Position numbers and translations under genes: made by a program | In this document: piece after piece, positions 35,229-44,063 of the stretch | How positions within the stretch are numbered: position 1 is the stretch's first letter | Layout: the number at the start of each line of letters is the position of its first letter | The notes under the pieces: model-generated | The model's input: only the letters and a program-made list of their open reading frames with translations | Told to the model about the DNA's origin: nothing | Databases searched by the model: none | DNA from: Paludibacteraceae bacterium | GTDB lineage: Bacteria; Bacteroidota; Bacteroidia; Bacteroidales; Paludibacteraceae | Direction of reading: 5' to 3' | Assembly: GCA_016937795.1 (NCBI GenBank) | Contig: JAFGVV010000006.1 | Coordinates: 62,001 to 126,000 of the forward strand | DNA length: 64,000 nucleotides

Positions 35229-35448
35229 TAATGTTGATTGGTTGTTCTGTTGATTAGTTAATCAGTTAATCAGTTAGTTGGTTAATTAGTCAGTTAGTCA
35301 GTTAATTAGTTAATCTGTTAATTGATGGTTTCGCGAAATGACTAAAGAATTAATCATTCAGCTATTCAATCAATCCACCAATTAACTAATCCGCCATTCA
35401 ACAGATTAACTAATCAACTAATCAACCAATTCACGAATCCACCAATCC
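35229..35448. repeat. 220-bp low-complexity inverted repeat between aceF and lpd
   Basis: The left arm (35229-35328) is made of TTAATCAG, TTAATTAG and TTAGTCAG units. The right arm (35345-35448) consists of complementary ATTAACTAATC and CAATCCACC units. They flank the perfect palindrome TTTCGCGAAA (35329-35338). Exact pairs include 35250-35263 with 35404-35417 and 35309-35319 with 35400-35410. The operon transcript could fold into a long imperfect hairpin here. Confidence 0.8.
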
Positions 35449-35455
35449 TAAATTA

Positions 35456-37111
35456 TTATTTTCCTTCCACCACAAACTTCATTGGATTCTCAATGGCATC
35501 GATTATCCAGCGCAGGAAGCGGATACCGTCGGCACCGTCGATCACTCTGTGGTCGTACGAAAGCGACAGTGGAAGCATCATGCGGGGTTCGAACTTGCCG
35601 TTGATATGCACAGGTTCGATACTTCCGCGTGAAACGCCCAGAATGGCTACTTCGGGTGCATTTACAATAGGAGTAAAGGCTGTTCCGCCAATTCCGCCAA
35701 GGTTTGTAATGGTAAAGCAGCCGCCCTGCATATCGGCAATCGAAGTTTTTTTGTTGCGGGCTTTTTCGGCCAGCGCATTCATTTCCTTCGATATTTCGAT
35801 CACATTCAGTTGGTCGGCATTTTTAATTACCGGCACAATCAGTCCAAAGTCAGTATCTACTGCAATGCCTATATTGAAATAGTGCTTGTAAATAATTTCC
35901 TTCGTCATCATGTCCACGCTCGAATTGAACTGCGGGAATTTTTTGAGCGCCGAAGCAATTATTTTCACCAGAATGGCTGTCACAGTAAGTTTTACACCTT
36001 CTTTCTCAGCAGTTTTGGCATAGCTCTTACGGAATTCCTCAAGCGCGGTAATATCGGCCTTGTCGAACTGTGTGACATGCGGAATGGTGTGCCATGCATG
36101 GCTCAAATGTTCGGCCGTTTTGAAGCGGATATTTGACATAGCCTGACGTTCCACATTGCCAAACTTCGTAAAGTCGGGCAGGGGCTGATGATGTTGTTCG
36201 GCGCGAATGTGTTGTACTTCGTTGCGTTGCTGGTGCAGCAATTTGCTGTAAGCTTTCACATCGTCGAGCAAAATTCGTCCGCCGGGACCAGTACCTTTTA
36301 CCTGATTTACATCCACGCCGATTTCGCGAGCGAGACGGCGAACCGATGGCGCTGCGGGCGCTGCATTTTGCAGAATAGGTGGCTGATTTTCCACAGCTAT
36401 CACTTTAGGCGCTTCGGCTGGTTTGGTAACTTCCGGCACAAATTCGGTTTTAGCTTCGGCCACCACAGGAGCAGCCGTTTGTACAGCTGCGGGTTGTGCG
36501 GCAGGAGTTGCTGCGGGTGCAGCCACACTTCCCGAAACGCGGAAAATTACCGCTCCGATAGGCGTTGCATCACCTTCGGCCACCAACACTTCGGTTACTT
36601 TACCGGCAATGGACGAAGGTACTTCGATGGTTGCTTTGTCGGTTTCCACTTCGATTACAGGCTGGTCATTTTCGACTGTATCGCCTACTCCAATAAGCAC
36701 TTTTACAATGGTAGCTGTGCGAATGTTTTCACCCAGTTCGGGCAGCGTAAACTCAAGCGTTCCGGTGCCGGCAGTTGCTACAGGAGCAGCTTGTGGCGCA
36801 GGTGTAGGCTGAGGTGTAGCCAGAGGCTGAGCTGTTGCAGGTGCTTCTTCTTTTGCAGGTTCGGGCGTTGCAGCGCTTTCGCCGGCAAACACCAATACAA
36901 GCTGCCCGATGCTTACCTGTTCGCCCTCGTTTACCTTTATTTCGGCAACGGTTCCGGCAGCATCAGCAGGCACTTCAATGGTCGCTTTGTCCGTTTCGAG
37001 TTCCAGCAGCGGCTGATCGGCTTCCACCACATCGCCTGCCTTCACAAGCACTTTGACCACTGTGGCGCTGTTTATATTTTCCCCTAATTCGGGTATTACA
37101 AAATTTCTCAT
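35456..37111 (-). CDS. aceF: Pyruvate dehydrogenase E2, dihydrolipoyl acetyltransferase
   Basis: A 551-residue core enzyme of the pyruvate dehydrogenase complex. It has two lipoyl domains, each with ETDKAT (lipoylated K42 and K159), joined by alanine- and proline-rich linkers. Next are a peripheral subunit-binding domain (about 250-290, VRRLAREIGVDVNQVKGTGPGGRIL) and a catalytic domain (about 320-551) ending with SYDHRVIDGADG, which holds the active-site His. It starts 51 bp after aceE. Confidence 0.96.
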   Translation of the reverse strand: MRNFVIPELGENINSATVVKVLVKAGDVVEADQPLLELETDKATIEVPADAAGTVAEIKVNEGEQVSIGQLVLVFAGESAATPEPAKEEAPATAQPLATPQPTPAPQAAPVATAGTGTLEFTLPELGENIRTATIVKVLIGVGDTVENDQPVIEVETDKATIEVPSSIAGKVTEVLVAEGDATPIGAVIFRVSGSVAAPAATPAAQPAAVQTAAPVVAEAKTEFVPEVTKPAEAPKVIAVENQPPILQNAAPAAPSVRRLAREIGVDVNQVKGTGPGGRILLDDVKAYSKLLHQQRNEVQHIRAEQHHQPLPDFTKFGNVERQAMSNIRFKTAEHLSHAWHTIPHVTQFDKADITALEEFRKSYAKTAEKEGVKLTVTAILVKIIASALKKFPQFNSSVDMMTKEIIYKHYFNIGIAVDTDFGLIVPVIKNADQLNVIEISKEMNALAEKARNKKTSIADMQGGCFTITNLGGIGGTAFTPIVNAPEVAILGVSRGSIEPVHINGKFEPRMMLPLSLSYDHRVIDGADGIRFLRWIIDAIENPMKFVVEGK

Positions 37112-37124
37112 TATCTAATCTTAT

Positions 37125-37158
37125 AAATGGTAAATAGTAAATGATTAAATGGTAAATA
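37125..37158. repeat. AAATGGTAAATA direct repeat between aceE and aceF
   Basis: AAATGGTAAATA occurs at 37125-37136 and 37147-37158, a 22-bp period, in the short aceE-aceF spacer. Confidence 0.6.
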
Positions 37159-37162
37159 CTAA

Positions 37163-39832
37163 CTATGAAACCATTGGATTCAGTTTTTCAGGATCAATTC
37201 CCAGATCGTTCATGGCTTTTTTCAGTTCGGCCAGTTTGAATTTACCTTCTTTATAAAGGGCATAAAGTGTGGTAAATGCAATGTGTTTGGCATCCACTTC
37301 GAAGAAGTCGCGCAATTCGTTACGGCCTTCGCTGCGTCCGAAACCATCTGTCCCAAGTGAATAAAGCTTTTTAGGCAACCATTTGGCAATAGAATCGGGC
37401 AATGTTTTCACATAATCCGAAGCAGCCACAATCACGCCATCGTTCTGAATAAGTGTCGATACATAAGCTGTTTTTTCCTTGTCCGGGTGCAGCAGGTTAT
37501 GACGTTCCACATCGAGTGCATCGCGTTGCAGTTCCTTGTAGCTTGTCACGCTGTACACATTGGCCGAAACACCATATTTTTCCTGAAGTATTTCAGCAGC
37601 TTTCAGGGTTTCGTTCATAATGGTTCCGCTACCCAACAGATTGGCTGTAAGCTCTTTTTTCGAGGCTTTTCCCTGCTGATAAAGGTACATTCCTTTCAGA
37701 ATACCTTCTTTTACATCGCCGGGCATTGGAGGCATCGGATAGTTTTCGTTCATAATGGTAATGTAGTAGAACACTTTTTCCTGCTCTTCGTACATACGAC
37801 GAATACCATCGCGTATAATCACGGCCAGTTCGTAAGCAAAAGCCGGATCGTAAGTCACCAGATTAGGAACAGGATAAGCCAAAAGGTGACTGTTTCCGTC
37901 CTGATGCTGAAGTCCTTCGCCTGCCAGCGTGGTTCGTCCTGCTGTACCGCCCACAAGGAAACCTTTGGCAGCCATATCGGCAGCAGCCCATACAAGGTCG
38001 CCAATACGCTGAAGTCCGAACATAGAGTAATACACAAAGAAAGGCATCATGTTGATGCTGTGCGTCGAATAAGCAGTTCCTGCCGATATAAACGACGACA
38101 TAGCGCCTGCTTCGGTAATTCCTTCTTCGAGAATTTGTCCGTTTTTGGCTTCTTTGTAATAAAGCAGCAGCTCCTTGTCAACCGGCTCGTAAAGCTGTCC
38201 TACGTGCGAGTAAATACCATTCTGACGGAAGAGCGATTCCATACCGAAAGTACGGGCTTCGTCGGGAACAATAGGCACAATCAGCTTACCAATTTCTTTG
38301 TCCTTTAATAATTTAGTGAGAATACGCACAAAAGCCATAGTGGTGGAAAGTTCGCGACCATCCGAGCCTGCATAAAACTCTTCGAAAACACTTTCGGGAG
38401 GCGTTTTAATAGGTCGTACATTGATACGGCGTTCTGGTACAGACCCTCCAAGTTCTTCACGGCGTTTTTTCAGATACTGCATTTCTGCTGAATCTTCGGG
38501 AAGTTTGTAGAAAGGCGCTTTTACCACTTCGTCGTCCGACAAAGGAATGCCGAAGCGTGTGCGGAATTCTTTCAGTTCGTCCTCGTTGAGTTTTTTCTGC
38601 GAGTGTGTAATGTTTTTACCTTCACCACTTTCGCCAAGTCCGTAACCTTTAATGGTATTTGCCAGAATCACAGTTGGTTGTCCTTTGTGGTTTACGGCTG
38701 CATTGTAGGCCGCAAAAACCTTTTCAGGATCATGACCACCACGGCGCATTTTCCGAATCTGGTCGCCTGTAAGGTGGCTCACCATTTCGAGCAGTTCGGG
38801 GTCTTTTCCAAAGAATTGCTGACGCACATATTCGCCATCGGCAATAGAGAATTTTTGCGATTCGCCGTCCACAATTTCGCCCATGCGTTTTACGAGTTTT
38901 CCTTTGCTGTCTTTTTCCAGAATAGGATCCCAGTCGCCACCCCAGAGCACTTTAATCACATTCCATCCGGCTCCGCGGAATACAGCTTCGAGTTCCTGTA
39001 CAATTTTTCCGTTACCACGCACGGGTCCATCGAGGCGTTGCAGGTTACAGTTAATCACGAAAATCAGGTTGTCGAGTTTTTCGCGTGCGGCCAGCGTAAT
39101 AGCTCCGAGCGCTTCCGGTTCGTCGGTTTCGCCATCGCCAAGGAATGCCCATACTTTTTGTTCGCTTGTAGTTTTCAGTCCGCGATCCTCCAGATAGCGG
39201 TTGAAGCGTGCCTGATAAATGGACATAATGGGGCCGAGTCCCATCGATACAGTGGGGAATTCCCAAAAATTAGGCATCAGCCATGGGTGAGGATAAGAAG
39301 AAAGTCCGCCCTGCGGTTTCAGTTCGCGACGGAAATTATTAAGTTGTTCGGTTGTCAGGCGGCCTTCGAGGAAAGCACGGGCATATACACCCGGAGCAGC
39401 ATGTCCCTGAAAATAAATCTGATCGCCTCCCACCGGATTGTCTTTTCCTTTAAAGAAATGGTTAAATGCCACTTCGAAAAGCGTAGCCACCGAGGCATAA
39501 GTAGAGATATGGCCGCCAATACCATTTTCAAGTTTGTTGGCTTTTACCACCATGGCCATTGCATTCCAGCGTATAATACTTTTGATATGGCGCTCTATTT
39601 CCCTGTTTCCGGGATAAGGCGGTTGCTCGTTGCGGGCTATGGTGTTGATATATGGTGTGTTGGCAGTAAATGGCAGTTTTACGCCCGCCTTGTGTGCGCG
39701 CACCTGCAAATGACGCAGCAGTTCCACCACGCGATCGGGGCCCCATTGCTGTAACACATAATCGAGTGAGTAAAACCACTCCTCATTTTCAAGTTCTTCG
39801 ATATCTTTTGGGATATTCTTATTTGTATTCAT
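37163..39832 (-). CDS. aceE: Pyruvate dehydrogenase E1, homodimeric type
   Basis: An 889-residue thiamine-diphosphate enzyme that decarboxylates pyruvate and acetylates E2. It is the long single-chain AceE type. The TPP motif runs from GDGETDEPEA (232-241) to N261 in FVINCNLQRLDGP. RRGGHDPEKVFAAY and the GTAGRTTLAGEGLQHQDGNSHL loop are also typical. Many anaerobic Bacteroidales rely on pyruvate:ferredoxin oxidoreductase, so this full aerobic-style complex next to a pfl operon is notable. It heads the leftward operon. Confidence 0.97.
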   Translation of the reverse strand: MNTNKNIPKDIEELENEEWFYSLDYVLQQWGPDRVVELLRHLQVRAHKAGVKLPFTANTPYINTIARNEQPPYPGNREIERHIKSIIRWNAMAMVVKANKLENGIGGHISTYASVATLFEVAFNHFFKGKDNPVGGDQIYFQGHAAPGVYARAFLEGRLTTEQLNNFRRELKPQGGLSSYPHPWLMPNFWEFPTVSMGLGPIMSIYQARFNRYLEDRGLKTTSEQKVWAFLGDGETDEPEALGAITLAAREKLDNLIFVINCNLQRLDGPVRGNGKIVQELEAVFRGAGWNVIKVLWGGDWDPILEKDSKGKLVKRMGEIVDGESQKFSIADGEYVRQQFFGKDPELLEMVSHLTGDQIRKMRRGGHDPEKVFAAYNAAVNHKGQPTVILANTIKGYGLGESGEGKNITHSQKKLNEDELKEFRTRFGIPLSDDEVVKAPFYKLPEDSAEMQYLKKRREELGGSVPERRINVRPIKTPPESVFEEFYAGSDGRELSTTMAFVRILTKLLKDKEIGKLIVPIVPDEARTFGMESLFRQNGIYSHVGQLYEPVDKELLLYYKEAKNGQILEEGITEAGAMSSFISAGTAYSTHSINMMPFFVYYSMFGLQRIGDLVWAAADMAAKGFLVGGTAGRTTLAGEGLQHQDGNSHLLAYPVPNLVTYDPAFAYELAVIIRDGIRRMYEEQEKVFYYITIMNENYPMPPMPGDVKEGILKGMYLYQQGKASKKELTANLLGSGTIMNETLKAAEILQEKYGVSANVYSVTSYKELQRDALDVERHNLLHPDKEKTAYVSTLIQNDGVIVAASDYVKTLPDSIAKWLPKKLYSLGTDGFGRSEGRNELRDFFEVDAKHIAFTTLYALYKEGKFKLAELKKAMNDLGIDPEKLNPMVS

Positions 39833-40084
39833 TTTAAATAAAAATTATGATTCGTACCATTATAAACAATCGGAGTTCGTTTTAGTTTAATTGATAGCTT
39901 TTATATTGTAAGTTTTAAAAACAATAAACATCTGTTCTGATTGTTTAATATGAACAATTACAGATATTTACACGTTTAAAAATGTGATAGTATTCAGCCT
40001 GAGGTTTGGGATATTTATAATGATTTATAAACATTAACTGGTCTGTTTTGCTTACTCTGTACTATGTTTTTAAGACAAAAACCC

Positions 40085-40092
40085 TAACTTTG
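40085..40092 (+). promoter_or_regulatory. Candidate -7 box (TAACTTTG) of the 40110 gene
   Basis: TAACTTTG lies 17 bp before the ATG, giving a short leader of about 10 nt. The rest of the 277-bp gap toward aceE shows no clear aceE promoter. Confidence 0.6.
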
Positions 40093-40109
40093 CACAAAAT
40101 CTGATTTTA

Positions 40110-40991
40110 ATGAAACTCAAATATTTTACAGCACTTTTATTCAGCGTTTTTATTTTCCAGAATTGTATTCCGAAGGAAGAAATACCTGATATCAAAGAGG
40201 AAGGAAATTATATTACCCGAATTTTCGAATATGTATACGGGCCGGGACAGCATTCGTCGCTTGCTTTGCCTGCGGATACACTGTATTTTAAAGGAGATCC
40301 GGCATTGCACAGCAAATGGGTTTATCTGGGTGGTTTTGGTGGTTATATCACGGGTGCTTTTGAGCGCAATGTGCTAAACCACGAAGGAGTCGATTTTGAA
40401 GTTTTTGCTTTACGCGGAACAGCGCCCGAACCTGCAATTGTATACGTCATGCAGGACGAAAACGGCGACGGGCTGCCCAACGAAACATGGTATGAATTGA
40501 AAGGAAGTCAGAACGACAGTACTTTGCGGAATTACTGGGTGCGCTATTACAAACCCGAAACCGACAGTGCAAATGTGCGTTGGCGCGATAGTCATGGCGA
40601 AACAGGCGAACTGCTTTCGGCGCATGGTGCAGGAAATTCGGCCAAATGGTGGTGGGCATCGATCACAACCGACAGTATTACTTTCAACGCTTCGCGGTTG
40701 CCGGATGCTTATGTCAATCAATCCACCTCGGAGGCACAACTCTGGACCATTCCGCGCGACCGCTTTCAGTGGGGATATGCTGAAAATATGTACGGAACTG
40801 ATTTTGATAATGTCAATGCGTCGAACCGACTGGATATTTCGAATGCTGTGGATTCGCTCGGAAATGCAGTAGCGCTGCCCGAAATTCGGTTTATAAAAGT
40901 GCAAACAGCAGTTTTTCAGCGAGCAGGGTGGACAAACGAAGTCTCAGCCGAAGTAAGAGGGGCGGGAGAGATTCACCCCCTGGCCCCCTAA
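40110..40991 (+). CDS. Lipoprotein of unknown function, possible cell-surface protein
   Basis: A 293-residue protein with a lipobox-like start (VFIFQNC, C19). The body has GPGQHSSLALPADTLYFKGD, YLGGFGGYITGAFE and DENGDGLPNETWYEL, a pattern seen in Bacteroidota surface proteins often called PKD-like or cell surface proteins. The last residues (EIHPLAP) and the TAA stop come from a CCCCCTAAAGGGGG repeat, so the native end may have been different. Confidence 0.65.
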   Translation: MKLKYFTALLFSVFIFQNCIPKEEIPDIKEEGNYITRIFEYVYGPGQHSSLALPADTLYFKGDPALHSKWVYLGGFGGYITGAFERNVLNHEGVDFEVFALRGTAPEPAIVYVMQDENGDGLPNETWYELKGSQNDSTLRNYWVRYYKPETDSANVRWRDSHGETGELLSAHGAGNSAKWWWASITTDSITFNASRLPDAYVNQSTSEAQLWTIPRDRFQWGYAENMYGTDFDNVNASNRLDISNAVDSLGNAVALPEIRFIKVQTAVFQRAGWTNEVSAEVRGAGEIHPLAP

Positions 40992-41000
40992 AGGGGGAGT
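40975..41000. repeat. CCCCCTAAAGGGGG dispersed repeat supplying a stop codon
   Basis: A full copy, ACCCCCTGGCCCCCTAAAGG then GGGAGT. The TAA in its centre is the stop codon of the lipoprotein gene. Confidence 0.85.
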
Positions 41001-41091
41001 TTTAAAAGATTTTTTAATTACTTTTGCATCAGAGAATTTCAAACCATAAGAGATACATAAGCTGATTTTCAGTATTTTTCCTTTTGAGTTC

Positions 41092-41123
41092 TTTTGTTCC
41101 CTTTTGTGGTTAAAATATATTTG
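41092..41123 (+). promoter_or_regulatory. Promoter of nspC (TTTTG-N19-TATATTTG)
   Basis: TTTTG (41092-41096) and TATATTTG (41116-41123) have the standard Bacteroidota spacing. The nspC start is 53 bp downstream. Confidence 0.7.
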
Positions 41124-41176
41124 TAAAAATAATATCGCTTGTTTCTTATAGGATCGGGCGATCAACAAACCAAACA

Positions 41177-42310
41177 ATGATGGATTATTCAAAAATACCG
41201 TCGCCATGCTATGTGCTCGACGAAGTGGCGTTTCGCCGCAATCTGGAACTTATTAAATCGGTAAAGGACAGAGCCGGAGTAGAGATAATTCTGGCATTCA
41301 AGGCTTTTGCCATGTGGAGTGCTTTTCCTATTGTGCGCGAATATATTCCGTATTCCACAGCCAGTTCGTTGGCCGAAGCGCGTTTGGCTTTCGAGGAAAT
41401 GGGCAGTCCCGCACATACTTACGGACCGGCTTATACCGATCGTGAATTTCCCGAAATAGTGAAATGTAGTAGCCATATTACTTTCAATTCGCTCACGCAG
41501 TTTGAACGTCTGTATCCGCAAACACAGTTTTACAATGTGTCTTGCGGTTTGCGCATCAATCCTGAGTTTTCGGATGTGGAGACTGATCTTTACAATCCCT
41601 GTGCGCCCGGTTCGCGACTGGGTGTGGTAGCCGAACTGCTTGGCGATACTTTGCCTGCTGGTGTCGAAGGGCTACACTTTCATACGCTTTGCGAATCGAA
41701 TTCTTACGATCTGGAGCGGACACTGGCTGTTGTGGAGCAGAAGTTCGGACACTTATTCGGACAGATAAAATGGCTCAATATGGGTGGCGGACATTTGATG
41801 ACGAAAGAAGGTTACGATGTGGAGCATCTGATTACTTTGTTGCAGAATTTCAAAGCTAAATATCCGCATTTGCAGCTTATTCTGGAACCCGGAAGCGCTT
41901 TTGCATGGCGTACCGGAGTTTTGGTGTCGTCGGTAGTGGATGTGGTCGAAAACAAAGGCATTAAAACTGCCATGCTCGATGTGTCGTTCTCGTGTCACAT
42001 GCCCGATTGTCTGGAAATGCCATACAAACCGGCGATTGTGGGAGCTACCGATGTAGTGACCGGAAAACCTGCTTATCGTATGGGTGGAAATAGCTGTTTA
42101 TCAGGGGATTTTTACGGTTCGTGGTCGTTCGATGAGGAGTTGAAACCCGGCGACCGCATTGTGTTCGAAGATATGATTCATTACACAATGGTAAAAACCA
42201 CTATGTTCAATGGCGTTTCGCATCCTTCTATTGGCATTTGGACCAAAGACAACGAATTTAAACTGATTCGCGAATTTGGTTATGAGGATTATAAAGGGAG
42301 AATGTCGTAA
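41177..42310 (+). CDS. nspC: Carboxynorspermidine decarboxylase
   Basis: A 377-residue PLP enzyme of the alanine racemase-fold decarboxylases that makes norspermidine or spermidine from the carboxy form. The PLP lysine is K42 in LAFKAFAMW. HFHTLCES, NMGGGH and EPGSAF are the phosphate and substrate sites, and FSCHMPDCLEMPY near the C-terminus is family-typical. The partner carboxynorspermidine dehydrogenase is not in the window. ATG codons at 41177 and 41180 are equivalent starts. Confidence 0.95.
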   Translation: MMDYSKIPSPCYVLDEVAFRRNLELIKSVKDRAGVEIILAFKAFAMWSAFPIVREYIPYSTASSLAEARLAFEEMGSPAHTYGPAYTDREFPEIVKCSSHITFNSLTQFERLYPQTQFYNVSCGLRINPEFSDVETDLYNPCAPGSRLGVVAELLGDTLPAGVEGLHFHTLCESNSYDLERTLAVVEQKFGHLFGQIKWLNMGGGHLMTKEGYDVEHLITLLQNFKAKYPHLQLILEPGSAFAWRTGVLVSSVVDVVENKGIKTAMLDVSFSCHMPDCLEMPYKPAIVGATDVVTGKPAYRMGGNSCLSGDFYGSWSFDEELKPGDRIVFEDMIHYTMVKTTMFNGVSHPSIGIWTKDNEFKLIREFGYEDYKGRMS

Positions 42311-42353
42311 GAGGATATTTAGATCTTGTGATTCTTTTTTTTATTTTATGTAT

Positions 42354-42361
42354 TATATTTG
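42354..42361 (+). promoter_or_regulatory. Candidate -7 box (TATATTTG) of the antitoxin-like gene
   Basis: TATATTTG lies 18 bp before the ATG at 42380. Confidence 0.6.
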
Positions 42362-42379
42362 TAGCATAAATCTCTTATT

Positions 42380-42592
42380 ATGAATACAGTTAATGTTCAA
42401 ATAGATATTTCGGGCCCGGCAGGTAAAAAGCTTTTGCGCGAGATTGAAAAGAATCCGGATATTGCTAAAATTGAATATCCTTCGTCAATGGATATTTCAG
42501 CAAAGAAGACCTACACGGTGGAAGAAGTATTTTCGAATGTAGAGGAAAAGCTGAACAGTCATTATGGTTCAGATATTAAGTTGAAGTATTGA
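42380..42592 (+). CDS. Small antitoxin-like protein without a partner
   Basis: A 70-residue protein (MNTVNVQIDISGPAGKKLLREIEKNP...) resembling small Bacteroidota antitoxins that precede RelE/ParE-type toxins. It has its own -7 box. No toxin follows: only a 10-codon frame overlapping its stop, then a convergent gene. It may be an orphan antitoxin or have another function. Family placement is tentative. Confidence 0.6.
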   Translation: MNTVNVQIDISGPAGKKLLREIEKNPDIAKIEYPSSMDISAKKTYTVEEVFSNVEEKLNSHYGSDIKLKY

Positions 42593-42613
42593 TATGCAGA
42601 TGTATGAAATCTC

Positions 42614-43339
42614 TTATTTCGAATAAAACACAGGCATAATTAAGGGTCTGGTAACCCATTTTCCTTTGAAGGCGTCGAATTCCCGTTCGGCGCCTGTCAT
42701 TATACCCCATTTGTCGGTAATTTTGAATTCGAAGGCTCCGCCATAGCTTGACTGCGGAAACATTGAATGATCGAGTGAACGCAGAATATTGGGATTAATG
42801 GAGGCTTGTGGAGCGTAACTGCCAAAAGCATTGAAAAATACCCGATCGGAAAGTTCGAACCGTAGTTTCCCGTTGAAGCTAATCTCATTGCGGAAGTCGT
42901 TGTAGATATTGAACTTTGAGAAAGTGGCTCCCCCCGAGAAAGTGATTCGGTCGGTAATAAAATAATTCAGATTTGCTCCTGCCGACGACATGCCTCCCAG
43001 CCCGATATAGTTTTGATTGATGCGTGCGGTACTGATAAACATATTGTCGTTCAGTGGAATAATGCCATAATGGTTTCGCGTGTAGTCGAAAGTCTGAGGC
43101 AGGGAAGGCATTTTTATTTCGGGCACTGAGTGGTTGAAGTTACTCAGTGTATTCAGTTCGTACGACGACAGGCTCAGGTTGCTGAGCGAAGGTTTCCGGA
43201 TAAGTCCGTTGGCTGTCTTGCCCGATGTACTATCCATGTTTATCAGCCAGTTGCGGTCGAAAGCAGGTCCATCGGGGATTTCCTGACTGTAGGCTGTGTT
43301 CAGCGCAAAAAACAAAAGCAGAAAAATGCAGTTTTTCAT
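42614..43339 (-). CDS. Probable outer-membrane protein of unknown function
   Basis: A 241-residue protein with signal peptide MKNCIFLLLFFALNTAYSQ. After a low-complexity region it has barrel-like strands (ISTARINQNYIGLGGMSSAGANLNYFITDRITFSGGATF, FFNAFGSYAPQ, WGIMTGAEREF). The longer frame to 43372 would begin inside the -7 box, so I use the ATG at 43339. No named family recognised. Confidence 0.7.
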   Translation of the reverse strand: MKNCIFLLLFFALNTAYSQEIPDGPAFDRNWLINMDSTSGKTANGLIRKPSLSNLSLSSYELNTLSNFNHSVPEIKMPSLPQTFDYTRNHYGIIPLNDNMFISTARINQNYIGLGGMSSAGANLNYFITDRITFSGGATFSKFNIYNDFRNEISFNGKLRFELSDRVFFNAFGSYAPQASINPNILRSLDHSMFPQSSYGGAFEFKITDKWGIMTGAEREFDAFKGKWVTRPLIMPVFYSK

Positions 43340-43369
43340 ATTTGCAGGTATTTGAGTGAAACAACAGCG

Positions 43370-43377
43370 CAAATATA
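43370..43377 (-). promoter_or_regulatory. -7 box (TATATTTG) of the 42614 gene
   Basis: The minus-strand TATATTTG lies 30 bp upstream of the ATG at 43339 and overlaps the rejected longer start. Confidence 0.65.
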
Positions 43378-43425
43378 GAATTTTCAGAACAATAATCTGA
43401 GTTTTTGTTTTCCGGTTAATTTAAT

Positions 43426-43980
43426 TTATGAATGCGCGTTGCTAATGTGCATTTCTGTTAATATAAGCCGGGCTGCTTCCAGAATATTTTTACACACAGG
43501 ATATGTCGGATCTATTTCGGGCAAATGCTTTTCGCCGTGGCCTGTAAGAACATATACCGAACGAATTCCCGCATTTTTGCCACAGTCGAGGTCAGAAGCG
43601 TGATCGCCGATAATCCATGAGTTTTGCCTATCGATATTATATTTTTCGATGGCTTGTTCGATAAACCAGGGTGAAGGTTTTTTGCATTGGCAGTTGTCTT
43701 CGGTTTTGTGCGGGCACGAATATAATTCCCTGATAATAACCCCTTTTTTAGCTAGCTTATCAACTACAAACTGATTTACAGCTTCAACTTCTTCGGGCGT
43801 GCAAATACCTTTCCCAATGCCCGATTGATTGGTAATGATAAAGAAATCGAATTTGTCTTTCAGAAGTTCAAGCGCCACGAAAGTTTCAGGATAAAATTCA
43901 ACCTGCGAAATTTGCGTGAGATAACCTTTATCGTCAATCAGCGTTCCGTCGCGGTCGAAAAATATTGCTGGTTTGTGCAT
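43426..43980 (-). CDS. gmhB: D-glycero-D-manno-heptose 1,7-bisphosphate 7-phosphatase
   Basis: A 184-residue HAD-family phosphatase of ADP-heptose synthesis for lipopolysaccharide core. The catalytic DxDGT motif is D9 and D11 (FFDRDGTLI). A zinc site is formed by C89, H91, C97 and C99 (CPHKTEDNCQCKKP), and IIGDHASDLDCGKNAGI holds the later HAD motifs. Related histidinol-phosphatases share these motifs, but the context and length favour GmhB. Confidence 0.88.
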   Translation of the reverse strand: MHKPAIFFDRDGTLIDDKGYLTQISQVEFYPETFVALELLKDKFDFFIITNQSGIGKGICTPEEVEAVNQFVVDKLAKKGVIIRELYSCPHKTEDNCQCKKPSPWFIEQAIEKYNIDRQNSWIIGDHASDLDCGKNAGIRSVYVLTGHGEKHLPEIDPTYPVCKNILEAARLILTEMHISNAHS

Positions 43981-44063
43981 TTTTATGATTGTTTTAATAC
44001 AAATGACAAACGCCGGAACAGATCTGATTGTTTAACTGCTTATGATGCTGATGTCTCAATTTT

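Noticed and set aside
35229..35448. Possible CRISPR array
   Set aside because: Units are short, unequal and have no unique spacers; no cas genes are present. The same holds for 47555-47602.
38603..39754. 383-codon open frame on the plus strand opposite aceE
   Set aside because: It is fully antisense to a certain gene, has no family features and no promoter; a product of codon bias.
42596..42628. Possible truncated toxin (10 codons, MQMYEISYFE) after the antitoxin-like gene
   Set aside because: Too short, and it overlaps the end of the convergent gene, so a toxin remnant cannot be claimed.
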